A stretch of 64,000 bases of DNA, taken from assembly GCF_000687475.1 (NCBI RefSeq), contig NC_057316.1, forward strand, positions 806,001 through 870,000, read 5' to 3'. The notes beneath the pieces were generated by a model. That model searched no databases and was not told the origin of the DNA. It worked only from the letters and a program-made list of their open reading frames with translations. This DNA is from Ustilaginoidea virens. Its lineage: Eukaryota; Ascomycota; Sordariomycetes; Hypocreales; Clavicipitaceae. Both the position numbers and the translations under genes were made by a program. Shown piece by piece: positions 50,301-60,897 of this stretch (the first letter of the stretch is position 1; the number at the start of each line of letters is the position of its first letter).

Positions 50301-50950
50301 CAGGTAACCGGCTCTACACAAGGCCAGGTCGCACCGCCAGGACAAAGTCTCAACGACATCGCCCAAGCCAGGCTACAACAACAGTACACTGCCCAGCTGC
50401 AACATTTGCAGCCTGCTGCGACTGGATTTTTGGGGCTTCAACCACAGCATGTTGCCCCCTTTTCCATCGGTGTCCCAAGTCAACAGCAGTTCATACATTC
50501 TGCCAACACCGGCGCTCAGGGACACAGTCCCTTTGCTGACCCGAACCGGCCCAGTCTGTTCGCTCCGCTCCAGGTCCAACAAACGGGACTCCAGGGTTCC
50601 GCCCAGCAGCCAATATCCGCAATCTCACAGGGTCTTCCTTCTGCTGCTCATTTGAACAGTTTCCTACCCCCGGCTATAGAGCCGGAACGCACAGGCCTTT
50701 CCAGCCTGCATTCACATCAGGCGGGTCTCAACAGTGCCAGTCATCCGCAGCTTCTACTACCTCAGAAGACGGGACCGCCGCCACCGGTCCGCTTCGGTAT
50801 CTCCTCGGAGCCCACGAAGCTGATGCCTCAACAAACCGGACGAAGAGCAAACCTCTCCCAAGCAAGTAAGTAGAAATGCTGTGTCAGGGTGCTGATGTTA
50901 TTCTTGTCTGACTGTCCATCACAGCACCCGACAACCCGTTTGGGTTTTAG
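47314..50950 (+). CDS. SLA1: SLA1-like actin cytoskeleton-regulatory / endocytic adaptor
   Basis: SLA1 binds endocytic cargo and clathrin and links End3/Pan1 to actin assembly at cortical patches. Exons are 47314-47511, 47584-48937, 49075-50865 and 50925-50950 (1122 residues). SH3-1 covers 1-66 (MGFLGVYTAVYDYEP), SH3-2 about 70-130 and SH3-3 about 372-432 (HILYDFMAQGDDEV, EEWWQV). SHD1 follows intron 2 (RTWTDRSGSFSVEAQFLG, about 520-580), SHD2 is about 612-685 (YDWFQFFLSCDV), and a Pro/Gln-rich tail has several xTG repeats (QQTG, QKTG), the type bound by End3/Pan1. The last exon encodes TPDNPFGF. An in-frame ATG at 47257 adds 19 residues, but MGFLGVY is the conserved start. Intron 1 (72 bp) has no in-frame stop. 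Intron 2 has a long pyrimidine tract and a GCTAAAC branch site. Confidence 0.95.
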
Positions 50951-51566
50951 TGGCCGAGTTGAATTCAGCTCTTGGTTTCAACACAGCATGTGCACTCCCG
51001 GGATATCGAGATAGGAACACGGCAGTCCAATGACCCAACTGGAAACGCCCTGCGCTGCCTAGCTTTTGCCATGACATTGGGGGCATTGGCTCAATGACGC
51101 GTCGTCAAAACAGCCGCTTCGTAATCATTTGTGTACTCATACTAGGGAGAGCATTCTTGAATTATAAATGCGCATACATTTCTGCTTCCTCTTATACTCC
51201 TTGAAACTACCCAGATAAAGTCAAACCCAGCGCCGTCAGATGGCATAGCGTCTCACTCGTCTAGACTCTTCATCTCTATTACGGTCAACCATGCCCAGTG
51301 GGCTTCTTGCCTTTTGCTTGCATCCATAGCACATATATAGCACGGGGCAAAAAATTGGAAAGATTCCATTCTATTTTTGTGTGCATTTCTAGTCCCATCA
51401 CAAGGTTAGATTAGGTGCAAGTTCCCTGGGGTTGTCATCCATCAGTTAGTCGCACTCTGACGAAAGGGACCTTGGTGGCAAGCCGCGTCAGCTCGAGGTA
51501 TTGCTATCTTATTGGAACATGTAGAGCGAGGAATTTGAAACATGGCTTCAGAAAACCGTCTTCATC
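50951..51566. other. intergenic, convergent SLA1 and TLC genes
   Basis: This must hold the 3' ends of both flanking transcripts. I see no coding potential beyond short chance frames. Confidence 0.7.
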
Positions 51567-52611
51567 TCAGACCTTCCGTCGCTGTGCATACCCTTGAATA
51601 GCAGACACCCCGGACGCAGTAGAGCCAAGGTCGAGCTTCGTTTCCGTCTGCGGCTCTTGTGCCGGCTTGAAACGCTTGCTCACAGCTTTGATCATCATTA
51701 TGAACCAATACATATTCAGCCCGTTGAGAGTCAAGTTGCTCGCCAAGTAGACTGCACCAAGCCAGGGGGGCACCGTGGACGTCTCAGATACAAAGCCCAT
51801 TTCCGCCACCTTTTGCGCTTCTATCGATGGGTGATTGTTGATGGCGAACCATATGTCTCTAAAGACCTTTACGGATTGATAGGTACCGTAGACAAGGCGG
51901 CATGAGAAAAAAGTAAACAGCAGCAAAAACCCATTGTATAACTGCGCTTGCGAGCCGGTCATGTCGAGTTTATCCATGAACCAGTGTATATTTAAAAAGG
52001 GAGTGGACAGTTCCCAAAGAATGAATATGCACCCATAGTAGTTGACAAACGGTCGCTATGAACAGGGTTAGTCGGGGCAATGGCCATGTACCTTGCAGCC
52101 GCATCACGCTTGAAGAAAAGGGCCTTACAAAACCAAGGGAGAAGACGAGCAGAGCTGCGACGGCATGAGCAAGGGTTCCGGGTCCAAAAATGTCCACGTT
52201 GCAGCCTGTGACAATCAAGTCCCAGAGAAAATAGCCAGCGGCAAGAGCCTGAATCATGCTTGTAGCCCCAGTGTATCCCCATACACGCTCCTCCCATGAC
52301 ATTGCTGCCCTTTCTCCATCTACGAACAGGACCCATAAGGCAAGCCCGTTGATGACAAGGCTCTGAACCATGGACACAACATGAGCGTCCCAATTCAGGC
52401 GCCTCTTCCTGCTGAGTTTTGTGTAATGCTTCGGGGCCAGCAGTCGTGACACAGCTGGCGAGAAAGGGTAGAAGACGAATGAGTAGAAGAGAGCGCCGAG
52501 AAGCACTTCGTGTATGTGCAAAGGCAGCGTCGGCAGGTTGAGCCAATCGCACCAAGGCCGGGCCATATTGGCCAGCCATGGGATCGGTTTGATGGGAAAT
52601 GGATCCTTCAT
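51567..52611 (-). CDS. TLC-domain multi-pass membrane protein
   Basis: This minus-strand gene has exons 52611-52129 and 52055-51567 (323 residues). The 73-bp intron has donor GTAAGG, branch GACTAAC and acceptor ATAG in phase 0. The protein has about seven hydrophobic segments, such as HEVLLGALFYSFVFYPF, VVSMVQSLVINGLALWV, MIQALAAGYFLWDLIV, YYGCIFILWELSTPF, YNGFLLLFTFFSCRLVY and LNGLNMYWFIMMIKAV. The arrangement matches TRAM-LAG1-CLN8 proteins of the TMEM56/TLCD4-like branch, found in the ER or other endomembranes; their substrate is not settled. It lacks obvious ceramide synthase features. The start is set at MKDPFPIKPIPW; an upstream ATG at 52665 would add 18 residues. Splicing joins VFSLGFV to RPFVNYYG, restoring a continuous TLC domain. 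Confidence 0.85.
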
Positions 52612-53300
52612 CGCGGGGAGCGAGTATTGCAGTAGCGTATTGGGGAGTTGTGGCAAGCAGGGCACCGCCGGAGCACGGGAGTTGGCGGCTCGCTTCGTTT
52701 CGTTTCGTTTCGTTTGGCGCTCGTCACTCGCTTGGTCGCGAGTATCCGGGATCCCTTGATGGGAGATGGGCGGGATGAAGATGCTCTTGTTCCCAGCCTG
52801 TAGGTGCTCGTGCGGGTTCTAGTAAAAGCGACGTAGCTACATACCTAGAAGGAGGAATGTGATCCTGTATCCTGCCGATATAAGCTGATAATAAATAGGC
52901 TGGGCTTTGTTGACCTGACTTGAAATGAAAAGAACCATGCTGCGCTGGCTGGGGGGTTGATGGGTTCTGCACGTGGGAGCCGACCCGCCTAACGTACCTA
53001 CATTAATTAGTATGTACATAATACGGAGTGGCAGGTGGGTAAGCACCCTGGTGACTAAATCAGTCGCCCCTGCCTCTCTGGCCGGAGCCCTCGTGATAAT
53101 TCCCCAGCTGCCTGCACTGCAGACGTCAGTCACTTGACAAACGCAACGTGCAACTTCGAAATGTTGCCGATTTCCCCACCACGGCGCGAAACTTTCAGAG
53201 CAATATCCGCTATACTGGTTTGCTACTAATCAAAGAAAGCGGAGCGTCAACGGCTTGCGATTGGCAAACATTGGCTGCGTCGCCGTCGCCGTCACCGATC
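52612..53300. promoter_or_regulatory. divergent promoter region of the TLC gene and CHM7
   Basis: About 690 bp separates the two start codons of oppositely transcribed genes. Four CGTTT pentamers lie at 52696-52715, close upstream of the TLC gene. There are no other recognisable elements. Short open frames here are chance. Confidence 0.5.
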
Positions 53301-54745
53301 ATGGCCGACTTGGCTGTATACCTTGCCGAGCATGACCCCAACTTCCGCAGGTATGACAGATGCCCTCCTTCATTTCATGTCCACTCCCACTGCTGGTCGT
53401 GCTTTGTGTAAGTGACCAGCCATACAGGGCCCGCCTGCCGGCTCTGTATGCCGACTTTCGTCCCCAAAAAACAGTCAACCCGGATGGTTATGACGCCAAT
53501 GTCATCGCGTGGCAAGGCGCCTTATCGTTACTGTCCCTCAACGGCCTCCTCTCGGGCCATGGGTCCGAGTCTAGTATACTGATACTGAGCGTCGACGCGT
53601 CTCTTCGACGGGTGTTGGAAAGCAAGGAATTCGGGCAGCCCTTGGCACTGGGAGACGTGATACGACAAGCAACCTCTCGGCGCGAGCTCGTTCCCGTCGG
53701 TCATTTTTCTGACTCGGCGTCAAAGACCCATTCTTCCAAGATATCATCGCTCACTTGGGGCGCGGCAGAGTGGGCTCTGAAACAGCTGGGCATTGCATCT
53801 GGAGCCAGCAGCGAAGACAATCTTCCGTCTGGACGTTACGTCATTATGAGAAACATTGAACTGGCTCGTCAGGCCTTGGAGCGACACGTGGCCGACAGAA
53901 TAACGCGATTCGATCGCGTTTTTACGACAGTACACTTTAAATCAATATTTGCTCCTCAACTAGTACCTGGCCAGCGTTTGAGTGACCAAGATATCGATGT
54001 CTTGCTCACCTACCTAGCCAGAGATAAACACCTCATTGATTACAACGGCGTCGTAGTTCGGATTCGGAATGCTTCGGACAATTCCGCTATAAGCGATGAC
54101 GACGTCGCTGTAGCGTCCATCAAGGAATTGATGTCAAATTTGAGGCACCAGGCCGATGTCCTCACAAAGCGAGTCGAAGACCTACATAGGGAGGCCAAAG
54201 ATGCCCTCGAGCGCAAAAACCGAATCACGGCGATGGCTGTGATAAAATCAAGGAGGCTGGCAGAAAACTGCTTGGCAAAAAGATACACAGTTTTGCACCA
54301 ACTCGAAGATGTAGCAGCCAGAATTGAGCAGGCGTCTGATCACGTGGAATTTCTCAAGGTGATCAAGTCCTCGGCGCTTGCTTTGAGGAATCTCAACACT
54401 CAGATCGGAAACCCCGACCATGTACACGAGGTCATGGACCACATCCGCGAGCAAATGTCCGAAACAGACGAAGTGGGCGCTATTTTAGCCGAATCTGTTG
54501 GAGAGCCTATCGATGACTCTGAGATTGACAAAGAATTAGCAGCCCTGGGGAACGAGGCTCGAGGAAATGCACAGGCAGACTTCGCTGCAGAGCAGGAGGA
54601 GCAAGAGGCGAAGAATGTGCATCAGCTTCATTCTGAGTCTGGTAAATTACCTACTCCACCTTCCGAAATACCCGCAAGTCGTGAGCTATCAGTTACTCCA
54701 TCAATAGAAGCAGTAGTAGCCGAGCTTTCCCTCGGGCATAGTTAG
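53301..54745 (+). CDS. CHM7: CHM7/CHMP7-like ESCRT-III (SNF7 family) protein
   Basis: CHM7 is the ESCRT-III protein that acts at the nuclear envelope in membrane sealing and nuclear-pore surveillance. Exons are 53301-53350 and 53428-54745 (455 residues). The 77-bp intron splits an Arg codon, joining NFRR to ARLPALYADFRPQKTVNPDGY, a typical fungal CHM7 N-terminus. The first half carries the winged-helix-like region. The SNF7-like coiled-coil core runs from about residue 250 to 400 (IKELMSNLRHQADVLTKRVE, RKNRITAMAVIKSRRLAE), rich in Arg/Lys then acidic, as in ESCRT-III subunits. The acidic C-terminal part (SETDEVGAILAES, IDKELAALGNEA) resembles the MIM-bearing tails. An upstream frame from 53148 is not needed. 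Confidence 0.9.
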
Positions 54746-55110
54746 AATTGAACAAAGTCCAGGAAATTTGAACCTGCCGTGTCAACATCTCCTGGGACTG
54801 CATGCAATTGAAATCCGGCTGTCGCTATACATTGAGTTGTATGCCAGCATCCGCAACGGAATCCCCAAAGTCCCGGATGCAAGGCCCAAGTAGGATTAAG
54901 CTCAGAGAACGCGAGGTCCAGAGAGAGTATTCATATAGGACAGCGACAGCGTGAGCAGTTTCTCAGAGGGCAAACAATGCAGACTGAGTATTTCGTCTTG
55001 CGAGATTTCTGCCTTTGTTTTCCAAAGGCGCGCCAGTAAAGGGCTGTTCACCTGATGCCATCTCCACGTTGTCATAATCAGGATGTGGCTGCTCATCCAC
55101 TGACCGGGCC
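54746..55110. other. intergenic, convergent CHM7 and RAD18
   Basis: This is the 3' flank of both genes. An extra RAD18 exon cannot be excluded: the RAD18 stop sits inside AGGTAAGG, which resembles a donor site. No homology is visible in the 65-codon minus-strand frame at 54902-55096. Confidence 0.5.
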
Positions 55111-56433
55111 TTACCTTTGAACCAAATCCTCATCGTTCATGTCTTCGTGTCCGGCAAGGGGGACACCGGCAAATTCTTGGCAGTTCACGTCTTTCGCGGA
55201 TTCGAATGCCCGCGCGTCGCTTTTGTTGGCTTCGTCACAAATTTCCTCTCTTGCACGCTCATCAAAACCTTCTTGCTCCGGTCTTTTATCCGGAGCTTTG
55301 GTTTCTTCATTTGCAGGTGCTTTATTCTTGCGAGCCGTGGCAACTAGATCTTTGAAGGAGGAGCCATGCTTCGCTGCCCAAGCTGCACCATCGAAATTCG
55401 TATCCTTGATGGCGACTGCGTTTAATGCTGCCCTTGCAGCATTAGGCTGTCGGTAACCCTGCGCCTTTTCCCACACATCCAGGTCATGCAGCAGCTGAGA
55501 TCGCTTTTTGGGCCGCGCGGAGTCACAGTTCGCGTTCCATATGGCCAGCCATTCTTTATGGCGCATTTCCAGTAGTATACGCGGTCCTTGATTCGATATT
55601 CCTATTTCGTTTAATTTCTTTCGTAGGGCTTGTTCTTTCATCATAGAGTAATTGAGAGGAGGGAGTCGTTGAATTGACCTGCTCTGCCGTAGTTGGAGCT
55701 TTTGGTGTGAATTTGAACCTGTCTCAAGCTGACTCGATCTGGTTTCCTGCGACTTGGGGCCGGGACATGCCTCCAGGTGTTGAAACACCTGCCAAGCTTT
55801 CATTTTCATTTGACATGAGGGACACGGAACGAGATCGTCCACTAAAGAAGGTTAGATGACGCGGAAATCGCTGCTGCTGCAAGGCCACGAACCATTTCTC
55901 CCATCATGTAGGTGATCACCACTGCCTTCACTGCTGACCTCGTCGTCGTCGTCGTCGGAGGCCGGGACGACTTGTATGTGCTGGGCTTCCTTCGGTGAGT
56001 CCTGCTTACTGCCGATGACTGTTTTGCCGCTCCTTAGCCGCGCAGAAGCTCGACGTCGTTTGGGCTCTGACGAGCAAACCGTTTCATCATCTCCAGCTTT
56101 CCTCTTAGGCGCTTCTCCAGTCCTGGTGGTCTTGAGACCTAGAGCTAGTGCGGCTGGTCGTGCTCTTGAGAACGCTTCGACTGTTTCTTCCAAAGACCAA
56201 TTACTTCTAAGCTTGAGTTCCTGCTCAGGAGCACGACACAGTGGGCACTTCCCGTCGTTTGATAACGCTCGGCGTATGCATATGGAGCAGAACGTATGTG
56301 AGCATGAGGTAATCATGGGAGTGTTGTAAAAGTCTTTGCATACTTGACAGCGCAAAGCTGCCTCCACGGCTGCTAGAGGGGCAAGAGATGTCTCCAACCA
56401 GTCCGTGGAGTCTGCAACATTGTCCGACAGCAT
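55111..56433 (-). CDS. RAD18: RAD18 postreplication-repair E3 ubiquitin ligase
   Basis: With RAD6, RAD18 monoubiquitinates PCNA at stalled forks and opens translesion synthesis. Exons are 56433-55893 and 55841-55111 (423 residues). The 51-bp intron has donor GTTCGT, branch TCTAACC and acceptor TTTAG, phase 1. The RING finger has C29, C32, C44, H46, C49, C52, C63 and C66. A UBZ4-type zinc finger follows the intron with C187, C190, H202 and C206. A SAP-like DNA-binding segment lies at about 235-285 (KKLNEIGISNQGPRILLEMR), then a Rad6-binding-type region. A basic and acidic low-complexity linker (KRKAGDDE, DDDDDE) joins RING and UBZ. The domain order is that of the family. The C-terminus may be longer if a further intron is used. 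Confidence 0.93.
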
Positions 56434-56787
56434 TTCAACAGAATAAGTGAATTTCTACCGGTCTTGAAGTCGCCATGGTAAGACATTAGAGTAATGGATG
56501 CCAGTGTCATGAGGTGCTATGGAACGTCGGTATCACTACTAGTGCTCCGTTGCTTCGTAGCCTGATGCTGGTGGGTTTTAAAGTGGGACCAATGAACCCA
56601 GGTACCTAATGTAGGTCCTTTTCATCACGGAGTCACGGGCTGTTACCAGGATTAGGGTCTCGGGTCTCTACGCGCAAAGGTAGTTGAACTTCTCATCAAT
56701 CAATTCCTAGGCACATGCTGCTAAAACGGGAAATAACTCGGAAAGCGAAAAATGTCTTGATTTGACTACGAAGCGGGATAGCGATCA
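56434..56787. promoter_or_regulatory. shared divergent promoter of RAD18 and POL32
   Basis: 354 bp between the two ATGs must contain both promoters. An ACGCGC at about 56670 resembles the ACGCG core of MCB boxes that drive S-phase genes in fungi; one such match can occur by chance. Confidence 0.5.
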
Positions 56788-58300
56788 ATGGATGAGCATA
56801 TCAAGTTTCTCTCAGACCGGCTGCTTAGCCAGGCAATACCAGTCAGTCCTAGGCGCACTGCTGTTGTAAGGTATTGGACTGACACGAAGAAGGTCACGTA
56901 TCGCGGTCTTAGCAGAGCGCTACAAATTCACGTCAATACCGCCAAAGGGAACGTTGCTACGTGACTTTTTACACGCTGTGTTATATTAACAGTTTTCTAC
57001 AGAGCCCTTTTCGATTTTCATCGGTACCAAAATGCCCGTGATGCCGACTCTATCCACGCGACGTATCTGGTCTGCGGTTTACCAGCGGCCTCTGCTCGTT
57101 TGGATGACGGCATTGAGACGAGAAGCTCCTTGCAAGGGCCAGAAGAATCTTCTGGCGGGGTGAAAGCAAGCAAAGTAATTCTGGTTGAAGAGCAGAACCT
57201 CCAAGGTTTGCGTCTATTGAACGGATTTGTACGGAAGCGACAGCTAATGTGGTGACAAGAGGCATTGATGTTGTACGAATCTGTCACCTCGATACACATT
57301 TACGGACTGTCTCCCAACCGCGCTGAGGATTCATGGATCCGCTCAGATTCGGGCCAGAAAACGTGTGGGCAGCGACCGAACCGAGAAAAGCCCAACACGG
57401 CATTCGGGAAATATGGAACGATTGGTAACCCAAAGGTGCAGCATCGCGACCAGAAGCTCAAAGCTCTCAGTACCACCCCCCCCGCCTCGATCGGCGTTGA
57501 TCCAGTAATTCGGCAAGAAAAAATTAAACGGGAGATTATATCTGGTCCTTCAATGAGTGAAAAACCGCCCTGTATTACGGAGAAAGTGGCTTCAGCCCAT
57601 TCCAAAAAGCGAGCGGCATCAAACAACATAATTCGCTCCTTTGCCAAAGCTGCAGCAGCCTCGCAAACCACAGAAACCGATCCCGCAAAGCGACAAGATG
57701 ATGCAGCCATGACTCTTTCTGACGATGGCGAAGCTGATGATTCAGACTTCTTACCACGCAAGCCAGAACCTCGGTCGGCTTGTCACACTCAGTCACGCAC
57801 AGAGCGAGAAGAAGGACTGAGACGCATGATGGACGAAGATGATGATGACGAGGATGATGATGATAATTCTGACGCAGTGGCAGGGCCACTCGTTGACGAT
57901 GACTTGTCAGAGGGACCGAAGCTTGAGCTTAATTCCCAGCCGTCTACACAAGAAAAACGTGATTCTCCGGAGATTATCTTAAGCACTGGAAATGGGCGAC
58001 GACGGGGCCGGCGAAGAGTTATAGCGAAGAAGCGAATCGTAGATGATGAAGGGTATATGGGTACGTGCTTTCTCCGTCCATCGCTTACAGTATCCGCAAG
58101 ACTTACTAAATGCACGACTTGGTTTCGCAGTTACGATTCAAGAATCAACATGGGAGTCCTTCTCCGAAGATGATAGCAAGGAATCAGCGTCACAGAAGGC
58201 AACCCCTTTACCAAAACCATCTAGCGCTGCATCGAAACCAAAAAAGTCATCGGGCAAAGGCGCGCAAGGCAGCATTATGTCATTTTTTGCCAAGAAGTGA
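56788..58300 (+). CDS. POL32: POL32 / DNA polymerase delta subunit 3
   Basis: POL32 is the non-catalytic subunit that tethers polymerase delta (and zeta) to PCNA in replication and mutagenic bypass. Exons are 56788-56841, 56890-56960, 57003-57205, 57260-58060 and 58131-58300 (432 residues). Conserved parts are KKVTYRGLSRALQIHVNTAK, ALFDFHRYQNA, TSIHIYGLSPN and, across the last intron, EGYMVTIQESTWESFSED. An acidic and basic disordered middle (a DEDDDDEDDDD-like run near 57830) precedes the C-terminal PIP box Q422-xx-I-xx-F428-F429 (GSIMSFFAKK). Introns are very short (48, 42, 54 and 70 bp). The 42-bp one is the least certain: it leaves four extra residues (NVAT) before ALFDFH. Exon 4 is where most automatic models would start wrongly. 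Confidence 0.88.
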
Positions 58301-58961
58301 ATCGCCTTTGCGGTGGAAAAGAAAATTTATCTTGCTCGAGCCAGGCGCATCATCTTATTATTTAGCAATCGGCAAATTCGGCCGTAGTGTCTGATTTCGA
58401 TCATGGTTCCTCATATGTCCTTTTGTCCAACATTCGATCAAGCAGTCCAACAAACGCTGAATTCCATCAATGACATTATCTTCTTGCCCCCGTACAAAGC
58501 AAACTCGACTATCGCTTTTGAACCGAGCACATGCCCATATCTGATAGCAAAGTTCTCCTCTGTCGTCACTACTTGAGCAACTAGTTGTGAACATAGCGAA
58601 TCTGCTTTTTTGTCCGGGGTACCCAAAATATTATACCCTCCGTGACTTCAGCGTCAAGGACGCTTTTCTCTCGTGCACAATAGCCCAATCGCATGCCACC
58701 TAAGCCGCGCAACTATCCCCTTGCCCTTTAGCAACCCCTCGTCGCTTGATGATGCATCGACAGGCTCGCTCGAAGGCCAGTTCCCCAAGTGTTCAGCGTC
58801 CTTGTCAGTGCTGCAATGGATCGCGGAGAACGCGAGCATTCAATGAATGCCATCGCGTCGTCCAGCAACTTTATCATAACGTATCCACCTTGCCCCCTCG
58901 CTAACCCAGCGTGGACAAACATGAGTGCAGCTTGATTTTGCAACGGCCGAGCTTGTGAAGT
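58301..58961. other. intergenic, convergent POL32 and ankyrin gene
   Basis: Nothing is recognisable here. Several overlapping minus-strand frames (58358-58943) lack conserved motifs. Confidence 0.6.
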
Positions 58962-59702
58962 TTATAGATCTGCGAATCCGTTTGCTTCATTCTGTTCCAA
59001 CCACTCAATCACATCATTTGCCCCCGTCCGCTTTGCAGCATCCAACGGCGTGAGATTCTCCCACGGCGGCACCGTATTTACCCCTGCTCCCTTGTCATGC
59101 ACAAACTTGACCACATCCAACTGGCCTCCATGAGCGGCATTCCATAGTGCAAAGTCTGTATCCTCTTGGCTGGGCTGGTGAGTCGCGGATTCATAAAGCC
59201 CCTTAATCCTACCAAGCAGACCCAGTGTCGCAGCATCTTGGAGCGTAACCTCAGCTCCTCGTTCAATCAGCCTCTTGGCAGCCTTGAATTGCAAGAAAGC
59301 CCTTGCGTCCGCGAGCGGCGTCTCGGCAATGACACCTCCACCAGCATTGATGTTGGCGCCCGCGTCAATGAGGACGTCTAAAACAGCGACGTCGTCGCAC
59401 GAGGCAGCGAAGTGAAGGGGGGTTTCGGAGTGTGCGCGTCCTAGAAAGGGAGCATCTACATCCGCACCGGCTTCAATTAGAAGTTTGGCCGTTTCTGGGC
59501 CATTTGGAAAATTTCCGGGATGGTCAGTGAGCATGTGCAGAAGAGAGCGCGCTTCTGTTCTGTTACCGATGTAGCTCTTAACGAGGTCTGGATTATCGTG
59601 GAGGAGCTGCATGAGCGAGGCTGTGTCCCCTGTATGGATGGCGGTGCGTGCGGCTACGGCTACGGAATCTTCAGGATCGATAATCGGGTTTGTAATGCAC
59701 AT
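58962..59702 (-). CDS. ankyrin-repeat protein
   Basis: This intronless 246-residue frame contains about five ankyrin repeats. Clear ones are SLLHMLTDHPGNFPNGPET (about 53-75), SETPLHFAASCDDVAVLDVL (about 91-112), AETPLADARAFLQFKAAKRL (about 126-145), ALWNAAHGGQLDVVKFV (about 184-200) and LTPLDAAKRTGANDVIEWL (about 218-236). Ankyrin proteins bind partner proteins; the partner is unknown. The phrase order (D-PG-FPNGP, ETPLH-AAS-DDV-VLD, TPLADA) strongly recalls a compact family common in actinobacteria and proteobacteria and scattered in fungi. No signal peptide or membrane segment is seen. The start at 59702 gives a complete N-terminal helix pair. Confidence 0.85.
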   Translation of the reverse strand: MCITNPIIDPEDSVAVAARTAIHTGDTASLMQLLHDNPDLVKSYIGNRTEARSLLHMLTDHPGNFPNGPETAKLLIEAGADVDAPFLGRAHSETPLHFAASCDDVAVLDVLIDAGANINAGGGVIAETPLADARAFLQFKAAKRLIERGAEVTLQDAATLGLLGRIKGLYESATHQPSQEDTDFALWNAAHGGQLDVVKFVHDKGAGVNTVPPWENLTPLDAAKRTGANDVIEWLEQNEANGFADL

Positions 59703-60149
59703 TATGGCCGGTATATGGCAAGACCTTCACCATCATCAATCAAGCCTCGGTGTGTAGTAGGGACGACACTTCCGAGGTAGAAAAGGCTGCCCGCCTACCC
59801 CGCAAACTCGTAGATGGACTAGATCAGATTACACACCATGTACCAGCGCCCTTGCAGCAAAAGAAAATTGCGACCAAACAGCGTATAAAAGGCTACCGGG
59901 GTAATCTGGGCTGCTGGTACCCTGCGGCGGAATGTACGATGATGGTAGAAGCTTCTCGCAAATGTCTTGCTTTTGGCGAACTACCTATGGTCTGTATCTG
60001 CGAGAAAGTCATTTGGAGGTTCTGGTTCTGTGCGAGGGGTTGCGAGTAACAGGACAGTATTGTGTCGGAGTTGTGCAAAACAGTGCCTCGCCGAGGTAGT
60101 GAAGTTCGACACAGTAATCAATCCTCCGTGACTATTTTCCTGCCCATTG
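59703..60149. other. intergenic upstream of the ankyrin gene
   Basis: The ankyrin promoter is presumably here. Open frames at 59750-60049 (+) and 59893-60078 (-) overlap and show no family features. Confidence 0.5.
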
Positions 60150-60780
60150 ATGGACTCAATCTTATGTAAACGTTCCACGGCCCTGATATCCTTCAAAACC
60201 TCGCTCGCGCAGTCGTACTTGTCGAGTCCAACACTTTCGGGTGACGGTTGAAAAGTCATGCTGGTCGGTCGGAAAACAACAGGTCGTCAAGTGAGATAGT
60301 GCTTTCTCGTCCCCATCCCGCCTCTTCAGTTGCAATGTCTAGAAACACTCCGTTGCCCGGTGATGATGAAGTGTATCGTAGACCCGAGGGCAAAGAAGTC
60401 CGTACGCCAATCGGCCTCGAAGTCATCAGCACATTCGTTGGGCTGGATATCGCAACAAAGTACCCTCTTTAAATGAATATGTTCAACCGCCTGGGCCAGA
60501 TTCTCGGCATCAACCAATACATTTCGCTGCTCGCTCACATTATAACCCTGCCGAAGTCAACCCTTCGTGCGCGATTATTCTGGCACGGTGGCCAATGATG
60601 TTCAGAAGTTTTTGCTCAGCCTCAAAGCGTGTCGTATCACCACCCAGCTCAAGGGGGGTGCTTCGTAATAGCCGAGTCATCTACCTCTCCGATGAAGGCC
60701 ATGGTGCTAGAGGCAAGAACACGGCGAACGCCAGCAGGACAGTATTGGTGATATCCAACCAGCTCATAACATATCATGGT
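60150..60780 (-). pseudogene. fungal protein-kinase pseudogene
   Basis: Minus-strand pieces of a small kinase family common in ascomycetes can be read in order. They are an N-lobe stretch with TMAFIGEVDDSAITKHPLEL (near 60645-60705) and FEAEQKLLNIIGHRARII; a stop near 60540; in another frame AQAVEHIHLKRVLCCDIQPN (catalytic-loop equivalent, 60430-60500) and TDFFALGSTIHFIITGQ (60345-60400); then DFSTVTRKCWTRQ, and after a further one-base shift YDCASEVLKDIRAVE (near 60160-60215). The activation segment, including the metal-binding motif, is missing between the catalytic loop and the TDFFALGS helix. With at least one stop, two frameshifts and that deletion, no kinase activity is expected. Confidence 0.8.
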
Positions 60781-60897
60781 AGAGATGCCCGCTACGGCCA
60801 AGTGATTGCACAGTTATTTAGGGACGAGAGTGAATAAAGAGAGCGTTTATCCGTGGCCCGACATGCTTAGTAAGGCATTGGACAACTTTGTGAGAGC

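Noticed and set aside
53148..53411. Open frame overlapping the CHM7 start
   Set aside because: Only its internal ATG at 53301 begins the conserved protein. The upstream part and the read-through past 53350 are not conserved.
54902..55096. Possible extra 3' exon of RAD18
   Set aside because: A donor-like AGGTAAGG overlaps the stop, but the downstream frame shows no conserved RAD18 sequence. It is kept only as an alternative in the RAD18 entry.
58358..58943. Several minus-strand frames between POL32 and the ankyrin gene
   Set aside because: They overlap in different frames, start without context and show no motif.
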